Shown here one piece after another: positions 1 to 12,686 of a stretch of 64,000 bases of DNA; the stretch's first letter is position 1, and each line of letters starts with the position of its first letter. The position numbers and the translations under genes were made by a program. This DNA comes from Strigamia acuminata. Taxonomy: Eukaryota; Arthropoda; Chilopoda; Geophilomorpha; Linotaeniidae. Location of the stretch: positions 4,092,001 to 4,156,000 of the forward strand of contig OX442322.1 of the NCBI GenBank assembly GCA_949358305.1, read 5' to 3'. The notes beneath the pieces are model-generated. The model was not told where the DNA came from, made no database searches, and worked only from the letters and a program-made list of their open reading frames with translations.

Positions 1-290
1 TTAAATCTATGTAGAATTCTACGTCAAACTCTGCATAGAATTTTACGTCAAACTCAACGTCAAATTCTACGTCTATTTAACGTAGAATAAGGATGAAACT
101 ATGCCGAAACAACATAGCATTGACATGGAATTAGCGTCGCCCGGTCGCGATTTTAACATAGCATCGACATAGAGCTGTAGATCGATTCTACTTCAAATCG
201 ACGTAGATTCGATCGAGACTTCTACATCAATTTGAAGTAGATCTGATATTAAAATCGACTTATAGTTCTATGTACTTTTTTTGTATAAAA
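1..290. repeat. Degenerate satellite-like repeats
   Basis: Short words such as 'ctacgtcaaa' and 'catagcatcgacatagag' recur in direct and inverted orientation. The words resemble the 151-bp satellite at 4486-5448 ('gcatcgacattaac'), so this is probably an older relic of the same family. No coding signal was seen. Confidence 0.5.
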
Positions 291-359
291 AAAACAAAAT
301 ATTAAAATTTTAAAAAATTTTATTTTTCAAAAAATAACAATATTTTACAAAAAGAACGA

Positions 360-765
360 GTTTTTTCACGCGTGACTTCTTAGCAACAACGGTTTTGAGA
401 GTTGAGGCCATTGTTGTGCATTCTCATTAAATTTCTCATCTCTATTCGGCCCAGGTTTGCACCATTTTCCCGTTGTTTTTCCGGTTGTAATCGTGTCGGA
501 GCCGAAATTCGCCGGTCACGTATCGATCTCGGTCGTTGAAGACCAAAATGGAGGTTTTGTAGACTTTGATTGCGTATTCTTCGTCGTTTTTGCCGAGTGC
601 GTGGTGAAAGTTTGCTTCTTTTCCCGTGCCGACGCAGCCGTTGATTTCTTCAAATTGCGAATTAACTATTTTGAAGACGATCATTCTAGTGCGCACGTCT
701 AGAACCTGTTAGACTGTTGCACGGTCGAATTTGTCTTTGGTTCGGCGCTCGTTTTCGGTTAGTTT
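360..765 (-). pseudogene. RIOK1: RIO kinase 1 pseudogene fragment
   Basis: On the minus strand an open stretch (696 to 442) reads like the N-lobe of the atypical serine kinase RIOK1, which acts in late 40S ribosome maturation. Visible motifs are the nucleotide-binding [12 protein letters not shown], the lysine motif [13 protein letters not shown] and [13 protein letters not shown]. Homology continues upstream to about 765 (KFDRATV, then a TAA stop, then QVLDVRTRM). It also continues downstream after a frame change at about 440 (EMRNLMRMHNNGL), where it decays. The conserved blocks run without introns, with at least one stop and one frameshift. A decayed processed copy is therefore likely. Only about 130 codons of the roughly 500-codon gene are present. 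The identity is strong and the retrocopy origin is inferred. Confidence 0.85.
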
Positions 766-1582
766 GTTTGTTGTGGAACTGGATAAATCGGGGACGTCGA
801 ATTGAACTAAAAGGAATGAGAGTAAATTGTCATTTTTGTTTATTCGTTTTAAGCAAGAGGTTTTATTTAATTTCAGAAATTCAATTTTAAATGAAAAAAT
901 TCAATGTAAACCCAAAATGTTCAATATAAACCCAAAAAATTCAATAAAAACCCCCAAAAAATTAAAACTTTCCCTAAAAATAATCAATTTTAACGTGTAA
1001 CTCACATATCCGACTACGGTAGGTTCGCAAATGGATCTGTAGACCACGCGCGTTTTTTCATCTACAAATTAGTGTTTTTGGTTTGGTTAATCAGTATTAA
1101 GAAAAATGTAAAGTCAAACTACCTTGTTTAATTGTTGAGTTGTGGTCTGTTCGCGGGTTCGCTCCTTATCGCGAAAGACCTGTCCGCTAGTTCGTATTGA
1201 TTCGTTTCGTCTGTTAAAAATAAATTCGTATTAATTTTTAGTTTAGTTTTACGTCGGCATAAAAGATCGTAATAAGTGAAATTTATTTACTTTATATTCG
1301 AATTACGTTATTCGGGCAGTCGGGTCGTTTATTTCCTATCATTTTCCGATTTCCGAGGTTAATTTTATACATTGCGTTTTTGTCATCGCTTCGGCATGTA
1401 TCGATCGTTGATCGATCTACCTGTAAAAATCAAAACACCTACCGGTACCTTCCATACACATGGCTTACATGGTTGTATGGTTTAATTCCAGCAACAAGAT
1501 GTTTGATTAAAACCATTAAAACCATTAACCTAACCACGCGGTCGCTTAGAGCACACAAACCGGAAGCCGGTACTTTTAAAAA
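766..1582. other. Intergenic, no gene seen
   Basis: AT-rich DNA. Between about 880 and 965 a short word of the type 'aaattcaat-taaaccc' repeats four or five times. The remainder shows no convincing frame. Confidence 0.5.
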
Positions 1583-1900
1583 TTCGTGTACCGCGGACCG
1601 AACTTGCGGTACATCTCGCGGTCCCCGAGAAAACACCAGAAAACACGAGAATCTCGTGTTTTCTTGCGTTTTCCACTTCCTATTTTAAAAAAAAGTAAAG
1701 AATCATAAAAAAAAAACTGATTAAAAGTGTTATTATGGTTTTTAATATTATTTTTCACTTTTAGTCGTTTTTTTTAATGGTTTTTTATGGTTTTTTTAAA
1801 TGGGAAGTGGAGAAAGCGAGAAAACACGAGATTCTGGAGTGTTCTCGCGTTTTCTCATGGTCCGCGAGACGTACCGCAAATCCCGGTCCCAGTACTGTAC
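1583..1900. repeat. Imperfect inverted repeat (foldback/MITE-like)
   Basis: The segment at about 1590-1690 ('tgcggtacatctcgcggtcc ... gaaaacacgag') recurs in reverse complement at about 1795-1890 ('gaaagcgagaaaacacgag ... ggtccgcgagacgtaccgc'), separated by about 100 bp of T-rich sequence. GC-rich words with 'accgcggtac' continue to about 1985. This fits a small foldback or MITE-type element. No transposase and no clear target duplication were found. Confidence 0.55.
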
Positions 1901-2403
1901 CAGGACCGCGGTACTTTACGTGGGAGTGCCGTGTACCGCGCGCCGGGACCGCGGTACACGTTAGCTGTACCGCGCACAACACTGTCCCTACGTTCACAAA
2001 ACTGAATAAAACATTAAAAATCAGACAAAAAATTTGCATTTTTTATTTAAATTATTTTTTCCAAAATCCAACGTCAAAACCATGTCGCCAAACACAGAAA
2101 ACTATAAATTTTATATCGAAAAATTGTTAACATTGGTCTTCCTTGATCCTATGATGGTTTAATTGATGACCACTTGAAATGTGATTTTCCCCCATAAAAA
2201 TCTCTTGTATGGGAATTTTTTATTGTTGTTAGTATTTTTATTTCATTAAATCCAAGACGAAAATAATTCAAATTTTTTTTTCTCTGGTCGATAAGCACCA
2301 ATGGAATAGTTTGACAAATCAAGTGCAATGGCTCCTGGCACGTATGCCATGTATACATATATGTTCAACACTTTTTGTCCGTATCGTTTAAACTCCTTTA
2401 AAT
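1901..2403. other. No recognisable gene
   Basis: The tail of the GC-rich repeat runs to about 1985 and is followed by AT-rich DNA. A 69-codon minus-strand frame at 2149-2358 has a protein-like composition, but I cannot assign it and do not call it. Confidence 0.4.
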
Positions 2404-2846
2404 TTTAGTAGTGAAGCGACGAAACGTGGAACCGAAGAAAATTCAATTGACTTTCATCCCGTTCACCAACCGCGGTCATGTGTTCGGTTTAATACCAAAG
2501 CTCGAGCACCCCGAAACAATCGTGCAATCGCCGAAATGAAGCGACAAAACAGAATCGAGAAAACGAAAAGAACGAGCAGGCCGAGACCCGGCACCCGGCG
2601 TCGTGACACTTTCGACTTATTTAGTTCCGCAGGCGACACGTCATCTTGCATACGGTATTCAGTGGCCAGACCAAAAAGAAAATCCACAGTTCCAAAGACG
2701 AATTCGCTGAAATTTCTCATAATAACCAAACGAATGATCGGTCTTCATCCCAGTCCTGCCCCGTGTGCTCGCTTAAGATTGAAGAAAATCACATGAACAA
2801 GCACCTCGACTTGTGTTTACTCAGAAATTTAAAATCGTCGTTTTAG
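2404..2846 (+). pseudogene. UBZ4-type zinc-finger protein, C-terminal fragment
   Basis: A plus-strand frame from about 2646 ends in CPVCSLKIEENHMNKHLDLC followed by a few residues and TAG. This is a UBZ4 (RAD18/WRNIP1/SPRTN-type) ubiquitin-binding zinc finger: C-x2-C ... H-x3-H-L-D-x-C. The preceding coding-like frame (about 2413-2796, rich in Arg and Lys) is in a different phase, so the piece carries a frameshift. UBZ4 at the extreme C-terminus fits the DNA-protein-crosslink protease SPRTN, but no protease HExxH domain is present. The parent gene is therefore an inference. It is probably a decayed gene end or retrocopy. Confidence 0.5.
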
Positions 2847-3162
2847 GTTTTTGTTTTTTTTATTACTTCACTCGTACGTAATATATAAATATTTCATCGT
2901 GTATGGTCGTTCCTCTTGATATTTCAGCCTTTTTCATTACATTTAATAAAGTGGAAAGAAATGTTAGAATTCGTCGTTTTCGTTCGTATGGCCGCCTGGA
3001 AATACATTCAATGATCCTGATCGCTTCTTACGTCTCAATAAGATCTCGCTTTTTGCACGCGCACGAGCGCATTCGAATTTCTTCTCTACAATCGCCGAAC
3101 TCTTGCTTAGAGATTTGTATTCATTGTTGACGATAGGACTTTATTTGTAGTGATTTATTTCT
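2847..3162. other. Intergenic, no gene seen
   Basis: AT-rich spacer between the UBZ4 fragment and the helicase pseudogene. No coding or repeat signal was recognised. Confidence 0.4.
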
Positions 3163-4275
<1,113 letters not shown>

Positions 4276-4485
4276 AGCGAAATGTAAAAATGTAAAACAT
4301 TAAATTTTCTTTTCATTTTAAATAAAACCCATAAATTAAGTTATTTAGTTGTACTTTTATTTTAACTTGTTATGTGCAAATGTAATGAGTAAATGACTGC
4401 AGTTGTAAAATTTATCAAAATTATATTTGAAAGTAAAAATATACAAATTCAAACGAGCATTTCTCGAATAAACAATTACATCAAC
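4276..4485. other. AT-rich spacer
   Basis: AT-rich DNA following the helicase remnant, with A/T runs that could be the former 3' end of a retrocopy. No gene. Confidence 0.3.
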
Positions 4486-5448
4486 TCCAAGTCACCGTCG
4501 GTCTCTATTGATTCAATAGAGTGTTGAATCCATGTTAAATTTATTTTTGGATAGAATGTTGACATAGATTTAACATCGCATCAACATTAACGGTTTACAC
4601 AGATTCAACACGGAGCGGTCTACACAGATTCAACATCAATCGCTCTCTGTTGATTCAGCATAGAGCGGTCTATGTTATATCTATGTTAAATTTATTTTGG
4701 GATAGACCAGTGACGTAGATTTAGCATAGCATCGACATTAACGGTCTACACCGATTCAACACAGAGCGATCTATGTTAATTCAACATAAATCGGTCTATG
4801 TTGATTCAACATAGAGCGGTCTATGTTAAATCCATGTTAAAATTAAATTGGGATAGACCAGTGACGTAGATTTAGCATCGCATCGACATTAACGGTCTAC
4901 ATAGATTCAACACAGAGCCTTCTATGTTAATTCAACATAAATCGGTCTATGTTGATTCAACACAGAGCGGTCTATGTTAATTCAACATAAATCGGTCTAT
5001 GTTGATTCAACATAGAGCGGTCTATGTTAAATCCATGTTAAAATTAAATTGGGATAGACCAGTGACGTAGATTTAGCATAGCATCGACATTAACGGTCTA
5101 CACCGATTCAACACAGAGTCTTCTATGTTAATTCAACATAAATCGGTCTATGTTGATTCAACATAGAGCGGTCTATGTTAAATCCATGTTAAAATTAAAT
5201 TGGGATAGAACTGTGACATAGATTTAACATTGCATCGATAACAACAGACCTATGCAGATTCAACACAGAGCGGTCTACACAGATTCAACATCAATCGCTC
5301 TATGTTGATTCAACATAGAGCAGTCTATGTTAAATCTATGTTAAATCAAATTGGGATAGAACATTGACATAGATTTAACATCGCATCTATATCAACAGGT
5401 CTATGCAGATTTAACACAGAGCGGTCTATATAGATTCTATGTAGATTC
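4486..5448. repeat. 151-bp satellite array with palindromic 50-bp subunits
   Basis: The anchor word 'ggatagac/ggatagaa' occurs at about 4549, 4700, 4851, 5052, 5203 and 5354. The spacing is 151 bp, with one 201-bp interval that contains an extra 50-bp subunit. Each monomer carries TCTATGTTGATTCAACATAGA, which has perfect 10-bp arms around one central base, and variants of it. The array therefore has a monomer level, a 50-bp level and a palindromic level. It abuts and truncates the gag fragment to its right. Confidence 0.85.
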
Positions 5449-5449
5449 G

Positions 5450-6796
5450 ATCATCTGTGCTACCTGGGATGTTTCGCAGGAAAGCGACATTTTTTACAAT
5501 ATTGAGAAAGCGTTCGCTTTCTTCTGCTTTTCCGGAGAATACAGGGATATCTGGTGGTTTCAAACAGTTAGTTTGAGGGACAGTGGCGGGACTTTTTCCT
5601 GCCTGCATCAACTTGTGCATGGTCGTGGCAATTGACGCGAGGTCATCAGCCGTCATTCCAAAGCTACTGGGGGGGCGCGAATTGTCTTTTGACGATCCGC
5701 CATTGTTTAGTTGACTCGAGTTATTTTGACTTGAGCCACCATTGTTGGGGTTGAAATTATTCGACCCTCCTTGATTCGGTCTACTGTGGTTACCAAAATT
5801 CGAATGGTTATTCGAATTACCTTGGTTCCCATAATTCGAATGATTATTAGAATTATCTCGATTGTTAAAATTCGGACGGTTGTGCGAACTTTCTTGATTA
5901 CCAAAATTCGGACGATAGTTCGAATTACCTGGCGTACCCCGATTCAAATAGTTATTTGAATTTCCTGGAGTTCCAGTAGAAGGATTATTTAAATCGTTCG
6001 GATTATTTGGGTTATTCGAGTTCGGAGGAACTGGATGACCCCTTTGCATGTTAGGTGCTGGACTAGAATTGTTTGCAAATCTGGAATTTGGGTCAAAACG
6101 GTGGTTTGGACCTCTTGTCGCACCTGAATTTGGGTTCAAATTTCCAGCGAGATTCGGACAACTATTTGATCCGTTTGGAAAACTTGGGTTAGGGTTGGCC
6201 ATATTAGGCGGACCCAAATTCGCTCTGTTGAACGTATTCTCAAAGTTCTCTGGATTTGTAAATCCTCTTTGTTGGTTGCGAGCGAAGTTATTCGCTCGTA
6301 ATCGTTGTTGGAAAGCACGATTAAAATCTCCTGGTGTCAAATTCGACTGATCTTGACGAGGAGGTTGTGCATTTTTATTTCTATATCTAGAAATAGGCGT
6401 CGAAGGAGTGGGACTAAAATTATTTAATCTTTGGCTGGCTGGGGAATTAGGTTGCTCCGACGTAGCACGATGCGCGTGCACAAAATCTAATACTTCGGTC
6501 AAAGATCTAAATTGGTTTGGGTTCAAACCGTGATCCTGACAAAATAATAGACCGCCTCGGCCTAAATGAGAACCTTCAGGAATGCATTCCTCTTCTCCAG
6601 GCGGAGTAGGTTCACGTGGAGCTCTATTCTCTCCAGATGGTCCGGCTGTTTCATTTGAAACGCCATTATGGACCGCGTGGTTTCCCACTTCGTCAATTCC
6701 ATTAGGAACAGGTATAAACCCGGATAGATTCATTCCACCGGTCAAACAAGTTCTTTCCTTACCACGGGTGTTCATGTGATGCTGGTTATTAGTCAT
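5450..6796 (-). pseudogene. Truncated gag (Gypsy-4)
   Basis: The open frame runs on the minus strand from about 6853. The first ATG, giving MTNNQHHMNTRGK, is at 6796. The N-terminus has a short helix-like block (LLFCQDHGLNPNQFRSLTEV) that parallels EYCQLYNLNRADFKTITEAV in the Gypsy-1 gag. The centre is very rich in Asn, Pro and Gly, with tandem-like NxxNxGN motifs. The C-terminal part (PPDIPVFSGKAEESERFLNI) parallels DMPVFDGKQKDVAKFLATAK of Gypsy-1 and is the start of the retrotransposon gag domain. The frame then ends in satellite DNA, so the gag core and zinc knuckle are lost. It is a truncated structural-protein gene with no sign of function. Confidence 0.75.
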
Positions 6797-7903
6797 AACT
6801 AAACTTAAACTAAGAAAATTTCCTAAGTCTGAGAGATAACGATGAAGTTGCAAACGTTCAGGAGGATCGTAAACGAAGCAGTGGTCACACTAGTTCGAAA
6901 AGAAGTATGGATACTTCGATACACCTCTCTGATTGGTCAAGTATCAACGCTAGTCTCGCGAGAGTCCAATCTCGTCCGAGATTGGTGGAAATCATCAAGT
7001 TCGTGGAACCGCAATCTTGACAGATTCCAATGTTATGACGTAGTCACCAAACAAAATGGATACTTTTCAAAATATTTTAAAATATCACCGCATTTATTAA
7101 TAAATGAAGGATCACCTTTATGGAATTTTTTAAAGTTTTAAAACTCGTAATTTCAAAAGACGCGCCAATTCGTTTGAATCGACGGCTTTTCTGCACAACA
7201 CGGGTTGCTAGGCAACACAACAGCGAGAATTCTTCTCCGCTAAAATTCGAATGGCATTCCATTCGTAAAATTCGATTTCAATGACTTGAGATCATGATTT
7301 TTAACCAATATTTTAATGTAGACCAAGTCTGTTAAATAAGGTAAACCCATTTTGAAATAAAATATAAATTTTAATTCCTTCGAAAATCGTCAATTTTCTT
7401 TCCAATTTATTTAGGCAAATAAATTTAGGTTTAACTTGAAGTCTCAAGCAAAATACATTTAAAAGAATATTCTAAAATTAAAACAACTGCTAAATTGATA
7501 GAATTCTTTAATAATTCCAACAAAAGTCAACTTTTCAAAATTAGGCCCGACCGCGTGGTTTTGTCAGATTGTCGACGACAAAATGACGTTACCCGGGCGG
7601 AACCAACTTCAACAAGTTCGGGCAAGATTTTTCCGTTCTCGGGGTTAGGCCTTTAGGCCTGACCACGCGGTAGAAATTATTATTTTGTTAAAACGTATAA
7701 TTTCCACGGCGGAGAATCGGGATAAAGTGAATTATACTTATTTTCTTGCGAGAAGTTCTAAAACAGAATAAAATATATTAAACGCAAATATAAATTTCGT
7801 TCGAAACTTATTTTTTACACACAAAAATCACCATAAACGTTACACTACTCGAATTCACCATAGACATACAAAACTTCAATTTTTATTTAAAATTTGGCAG
7901 CCT
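6797..7903. other. Gypsy-4 untranslated leader
   Basis: About 1.1 kb between the primer-binding site and the gag start of the minus-strand element. It includes 'gaccgcgtggttttgtcag' and its near-repeat 'gaccacgcggta' around 7540-7670. No ORF is supported. By position it should hold packaging and dimerisation signals. Confidence 0.4.
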
Positions 7904-7921
7904 ATCTCGGTAGAACCTCCA
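7904..7921 (-). other. Primer-binding site, tRNA-Gln
   Basis: The plus strand reads ATCTCGGTAGAACCTCCA. This equals the 3' end of eukaryotic tRNA-Gln including CCA, with one mismatch. On the element strand it is the 18-nt primer site, 2 nt inside the LTR end. Confidence 0.85.
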
Positions 7922-7923
7922 CT

Positions 7924-9663
7924 TGTGACGATTCTACTTTTGGCTGATTTAATAGCCATTTAAGATAGATAATTCGGTTTATACAAGACGTTGCTAAGTT
8001 TAGCAACAACCTAACCGAGATAAGCTATGGGAGCCTTTACAAACATGAATATGTGATCAAGTAGAAATAACTTACAGTTTTAGTGTGACATGACATATTT
8101 ATTACTGAATAATAACAATAATGGGTTCTTGACGCGTGTAAACGGGCGGCATCAACTGGTTGAGGATCCGGGCGAAGCCAGAGGGATACGGCTGACTTGC
8201 GGCATCGTCACAAATATCGCTACGGAGACGTATTTGGTCCGCAGCATCGATTATCTAAATATGCGAAGAGTCCTACGCATAAACAGGAATATTCGGCAGA
8301 ATATTCCATTGTTTCAAATGAATAAAGTGAAGTAATTAAAATAATACAACAAATGAATTGTTATATAAATATTAATTGGGCGGGGACCGTCACGACAATT
8401 GAGAGAACGTCGCGGGAGTTGTTGAGACTCCATCCGCCAGCATGCCTTACGACGACAAGATCTCGTGATCAGGCGCCGAGTATTTAATTGTGTGCTTTAA
8501 CTCGCTATCGGTGGTACCAACCACCAGGTAAACATTTCTATGGACTTACCGGGTTTAAAAGATATTGCCAATACAGGATTACCAATGCCCGAGTAATTTG
8601 TTTAGCACAGTGTTGTTCAACTCCTGTTCACGGGTTACTAACCCGGAGGGTATGATGGGGCGGGGACCGTCACGACGGTCGAGAGAACCATCGCGGGAGG
8701 ATTTGACTCCTCCATCCGCCAGCATGCCTTACGATGGCGGGATCCAATGATCGAGCACCGGGTAAATATTACTTGGCCACTGCCGTTGGATTACCATTAT
8801 CCAGGTAGTTGTTTTATCGCAACATCTTTAGATATTACTCACGGGCTACCAACCCGGCGTGTTACCTGTACATTAGGCCTTTACCGACTTTTAACGAGCG
8901 GAAGGACCAATCGTAGAAAGACGGGAACCTGCGTGGGCTGTTTACAACAACCATCCTGCAGCGGACTGTGGCCAGTTAGCTGAGGGACCTACTTTCATTT
9001 AGCAAGGTCGTACTGTATACGACCGTTATATTAAGCCACCGTACGAAGTCCTACTGTCCCGTAGAACAGCTGGCTAACGTTACGGGGCCATTTCATGCGA
9101 ATGCATGTCTATTACCGGAGTTGGCCTTCCCGAAAAGGCCTTACAACAACAATAACAGATAGTAATGAATACTATCTGTGGAGAGCTGAGGTGGCCTGAT
9201 GTGTCGATAGAGAATAATGAAATCAAACGATAACAATTCAACTACAGACAATATACAAGTTCAGTTATCAAGCCAAGAGCCTGGGAGAGTGAGAAACTGG
9301 AACTTATATAGTTCTGTAGAACTACTAGATTGGCGACAGCCAATCAGCGTACGAATCGGCGGATTCTTGGGTCACTAGTCCGGACCTAATATATGACTAT
9401 GTCCAGATGGGCCCAGTTGGGGTCCGGAAGGGTCCAATTGGTTCCCTTCGACAGGTAAGTAATGTGGATATTGATTCGATGGAATCAACATCATCAAGTA
9501 ATTAATACTTAATTCATTGAATAAAATAGTTATATTTTATTCATCGTGTCTTAAATAATTATTTATCACACTTTTTAGTTTTAACCGAGTTTGAAATACG
9601 CGCGTTGGTTAAACAGCGCCATCTATGGTGAACATTGATAACTATCGATTTGTAATCATCACA
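7924..9663 (-). repeat. LTR of Gypsy-4 (5' LTR)
   Basis: About 1,740 bp, bounded on the plus strand by TGTGACG (7924) and ATCATCACA (9663), giving TG...CA ends. The right end carries 'gcgccatctatgg', matching 'ggcgccatctattg' at the same end of the Gypsy-1 LTR. Most of it (7924-9157) is repeated in inverted orientation at 9668-10907. Confidence 0.8.
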
Positions 9664-9667
9664 CTAT

Positions 9668-10907
9668 TGTTATTGTTGTTGTAGGGCCTTTTCGGGAAGG
9701 CTAACTCCGGTAATAGACATGCATCCGCATGAAATGGCCCCGTAACGTTAGCTTGCTGTTCTACGGGACAGTTAGAGTTCGTACGGTGGCTTAATATAAC
9801 GGTCGTATACAGTACGACCTTGCTAAATGAAAGTAGGTCCCTCAGCTAACTGGCCTCAGTCCGCTGCAGGATGGCTGTTGTAAACAGCCCTTGCAGGTTC
9901 CCGTCTTTCTACGATTGGTCCTTCCGCTCGTTAAAAGTCGGTAAAGGCCTAATGTACAGGTAACACGCCGGGTTGGTAGCCCGTGAGTAATATCTTCAGA
10001 TGTTGCAAGAAACAACTACCTGGATAATGGTAATCCAACGGCAGTGGCCGATTAATATTTTACCCGGTGCTCGATCAGTGGATCCCGCCATCGTAAGGCA
10101 TGCTGGCGGATGGAGGAGTCAAATCCTCCCGCGATGGTTCTCTCGACCGTCGTGACGGTCCCCGCCCCATTGTACCCTCCGGGTTAGTAACCCGTGAACG
10201 ATATATAAAATATATCGTGTTAAACAAATTACTCGGGCATTGGTAATCCTGTATTGGCAATATCTTTTAAACCCGGTAAGTCCATAGAAATGTTTACCTG
10301 GTGGTTGGTACCACCGATAGCGAGTTAAAGCACACAATTAAATACTCGGCGCCTGATCACGAGATCTTGTCGTCGTAAGGCATGCTGGCGGATGGAGTCT
10401 CAACAACTCCCGCGACGTTCTCTCAATTGTCGTGACGGTCCCCGCCCAATTAATATTTATACAACAATTCATTTGTTGTATTCCACTAATTACTTTACTT
10501 TTATTCATTTGAAACATGGAATATTCTGCTGAATATTCCTACTTATGCGAAGGACTCTTCGCATTATTAGATACTCGAGCTGCGGACCAAATACGTCTCC
10601 GTAGTGATATTTGTGACGATGCCGCAAGTCAGCCGTATCCCTCTGGCTTCGCCCGGATCCTCAACCAGTTGATGCCGCCCGTTTACACGCGTCAAGAACC
10701 CATCTTTGTTATTGTTAATATTTAGTAATAAATATGTTATGTCACACTAAAACTGTAAGTTATTTCTATTCGATCACGTGCCATGTTTGTAAAGACTTCC
10801 GTAGCTTATCTCGGTTAGGTTGTTGCTAAACTTAGCAACGTCTTGTATAAACCGAATTATCTATCTCAAAAGGACTAATAAATTAGCCCAAAAGTAGAAT
10901 CGTTACA
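9668..10907 (+). repeat. Inverted partial LTR copy
   Basis: The reverse complement of 7924-9157 with scattered substitutions and small indels. For example, an AT-rich block near 10200 differs from the counterpart near 8600. Its outer end (...CGTTACA at 10907) is the LTR terminus, but no primer-binding site follows. It is a 5'-truncated LTR of the same family in the opposite orientation. Only 4 nt (9664-9667) separate it from the Gypsy-4 LTR. Confidence 0.8.
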
Positions 10908-11008
10908 AGGCCTAGAATCATGACATGAAAGCACTCAAGTAAACTCGGAAAGGAAGTAAACTTACATAAGAAATACAACGCATTAAACACCTAAAATTCT
11001 AAGCCTAG

Positions 11009-12674
11009 AAACACGGTAACCATAGCAACTCCTATCGCATGATAGTACCGGGTATAAGTCGCGTGAATAAGTGATTAAAATACGAGATAATAAAGACAAC
11101 AGAGTTTCTCAAAACGTGACATTTATTGTTACTAAACAATATAATCAATCCTAAAAGTTATACAAATTCTAATGCCGACATTTGGCAAGTTAAATACAAG
11201 TTAAACTATACATGAAATTGGCTGTAAAACAGCCCTAAAATAATATGATTACGGTTATTGGTGATCCGGGGTTCGGGAACGGCAAAATGCCCGCTCGACC
11301 GAGTTAAAGATGTCATCAGATAGCCGGGCTGGCTGTGTCCTCGCGGCTTCCGTCGGCGCTTCGTAATCGTGGAACTGCTTCGTTCACGTTCCTTCGCGTT
11401 CCTGGTTCGTATCTGGTGTAATGGTCCGTGTAATGCTTCTTGGTTCGATCCGAGAGGTGCGGTTGACTCATGTGCACCGCCACAACTAGGGTTGGAAATT
11501 GGTAATGAATAAATGAAGTCATTTATTCGCCAAGGTTCCGCTTGCGAATTATATTTAATTCGCGATGTTGTGAGTTTAATAAATTAACTCAATAAATTGT
11601 ATTCAATTTATTGTTACGAATTTGATTCGTCATACAGTGAAATAAGTCTCGTGACTTACTTCGGTTGTTAACTTGTTGCCAAGTTTAAACAATTAAGGTG
11701 TATTTATCAACTACAAAATATAATAAAGGTTAAACATCGCAACACACAATTGCCGTCAAAGTTTGCCTTGCTGAGCAGAACAGTATCGCGCGTGCCCTAA
11801 ATAACAGTGCGGTGAGAGACGGCACTGGTATTCAGGGGGATATAGCCCGCAGTTCTGCACAACAGAATTAATCACCCGAGATACTACTCATAAGTAGACT
11901 GCTTTGGCACCATCACCGAAGAGATATAACTTTCCCAAACACATAGTGCTACTGGCGGTAACTGCATGTTTTGCATGCAGACTGCTTTGGCACCATCAGG
12001 TGATGGAGTCAATCTCTTGCAGTAACAGTGCTACTGGCGGTTACTAAATACTTTGGTATCACACGTGATTCTATTGTCCGACCACGAGGATACTTATGCG
12101 GGAGGCTTTCTCCTCGGCAAGACCGTTTGACGGAAACATGAACAGTCCGAACTTCGCCTTCAGTTGACGGGGGTTGCATGGCTCAGCAGAGCCATGCTAT
12201 GCATAGTCCGGTAGGACCATGCCCTGAGTAAGAAACAGTTATTTGACATGCGGAACATACCAAATAACCAGAAATCAAGAACTAACTTTACTTCCTGTTG
12301 TCAGGGAGTTTTATACTCGGTGGGATTAGGTTCCACCAATCTCGTATCGCAGGAAGTGGATATGGAGACGCAAATTGGGATTATGCTAATCTTTTAGCAT
12401 AAACCGGAACTGGATACCGGGGACAGGAAATGGATACACAGAACGGAAATACATTCTGAAAATGGGTTTCATGTCGCGTACCCGTGATAAAGCAAGAATA
12501 CCTGCTTTGTCTTATTGAGTATTGATAATATAACTTTATATTATCGATCTAAATTATATTTAGTCATAGCAAACATAACAATATGTTTTGTGAACCATTT
12601 CTATGTAAAATAGTAAGTTCGAGGTTGAATTTGCCGCTAGTACTAGTGGCGCCATCTATTGCTAATTTGTCACA
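11009..12674 (-). repeat. Gypsy-1 3' LTR
   Basis: It matches 22504-24152 from 11026 onward with one noticed substitution. The inner end reads AATTTGTCACA. The outer edge (about 11009-11025) has 'acggtaaccatag' where the other copy has 'acggtgacgacca', so the terminus is altered or replaced. Confidence 0.9.
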
Positions 12675-12686
12675 CATCCCCCTTAA
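12675..12686 (-). other. Gypsy-1 polypurine tract
   Basis: The plus strand reads c-atcccccttaa. On the element strand this is TTAAGGGGGAT, lying right against the TGTGACA start of the 3' LTR. It would prime plus-strand DNA synthesis. Confidence 0.8.

Larger units (their letters stand above)
5450..9663 (-). mobile_element. Gypsy-4: 5' fragment of a Ty3/gypsy element
   Basis: Reading on the minus strand: an LTR (9663 to 7924, TGTGAT...GTCACA), a 2-nt gap, a tRNA-Gln primer-binding site (7921-7904), a leader, and a gag (6796 to about 5450) cut off by the satellite. The architecture and the primer type match Gypsy-1, so the two elements belong to one lineage. Pol, the rest of gag and the 3' LTR are absent. 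Confidence 0.8.

Noticed and set aside
2149-2358. 69-codon minus-strand ORF with protein-like composition
   Set aside because: No recognised family, no supporting context and short; left uncalled.
4486-5448. CRISPR-like array
   Set aside because: Repeats are tandem and continuous with no unique spacers, in a eukaryotic setting; it is a satellite.
11316-11522. 68-codon minus-strand ORF, repeated at 22794-23000
   Set aside because: Lies inside both LTR copies of Gypsy-1; identical because the LTRs are, with no sign of coding function.
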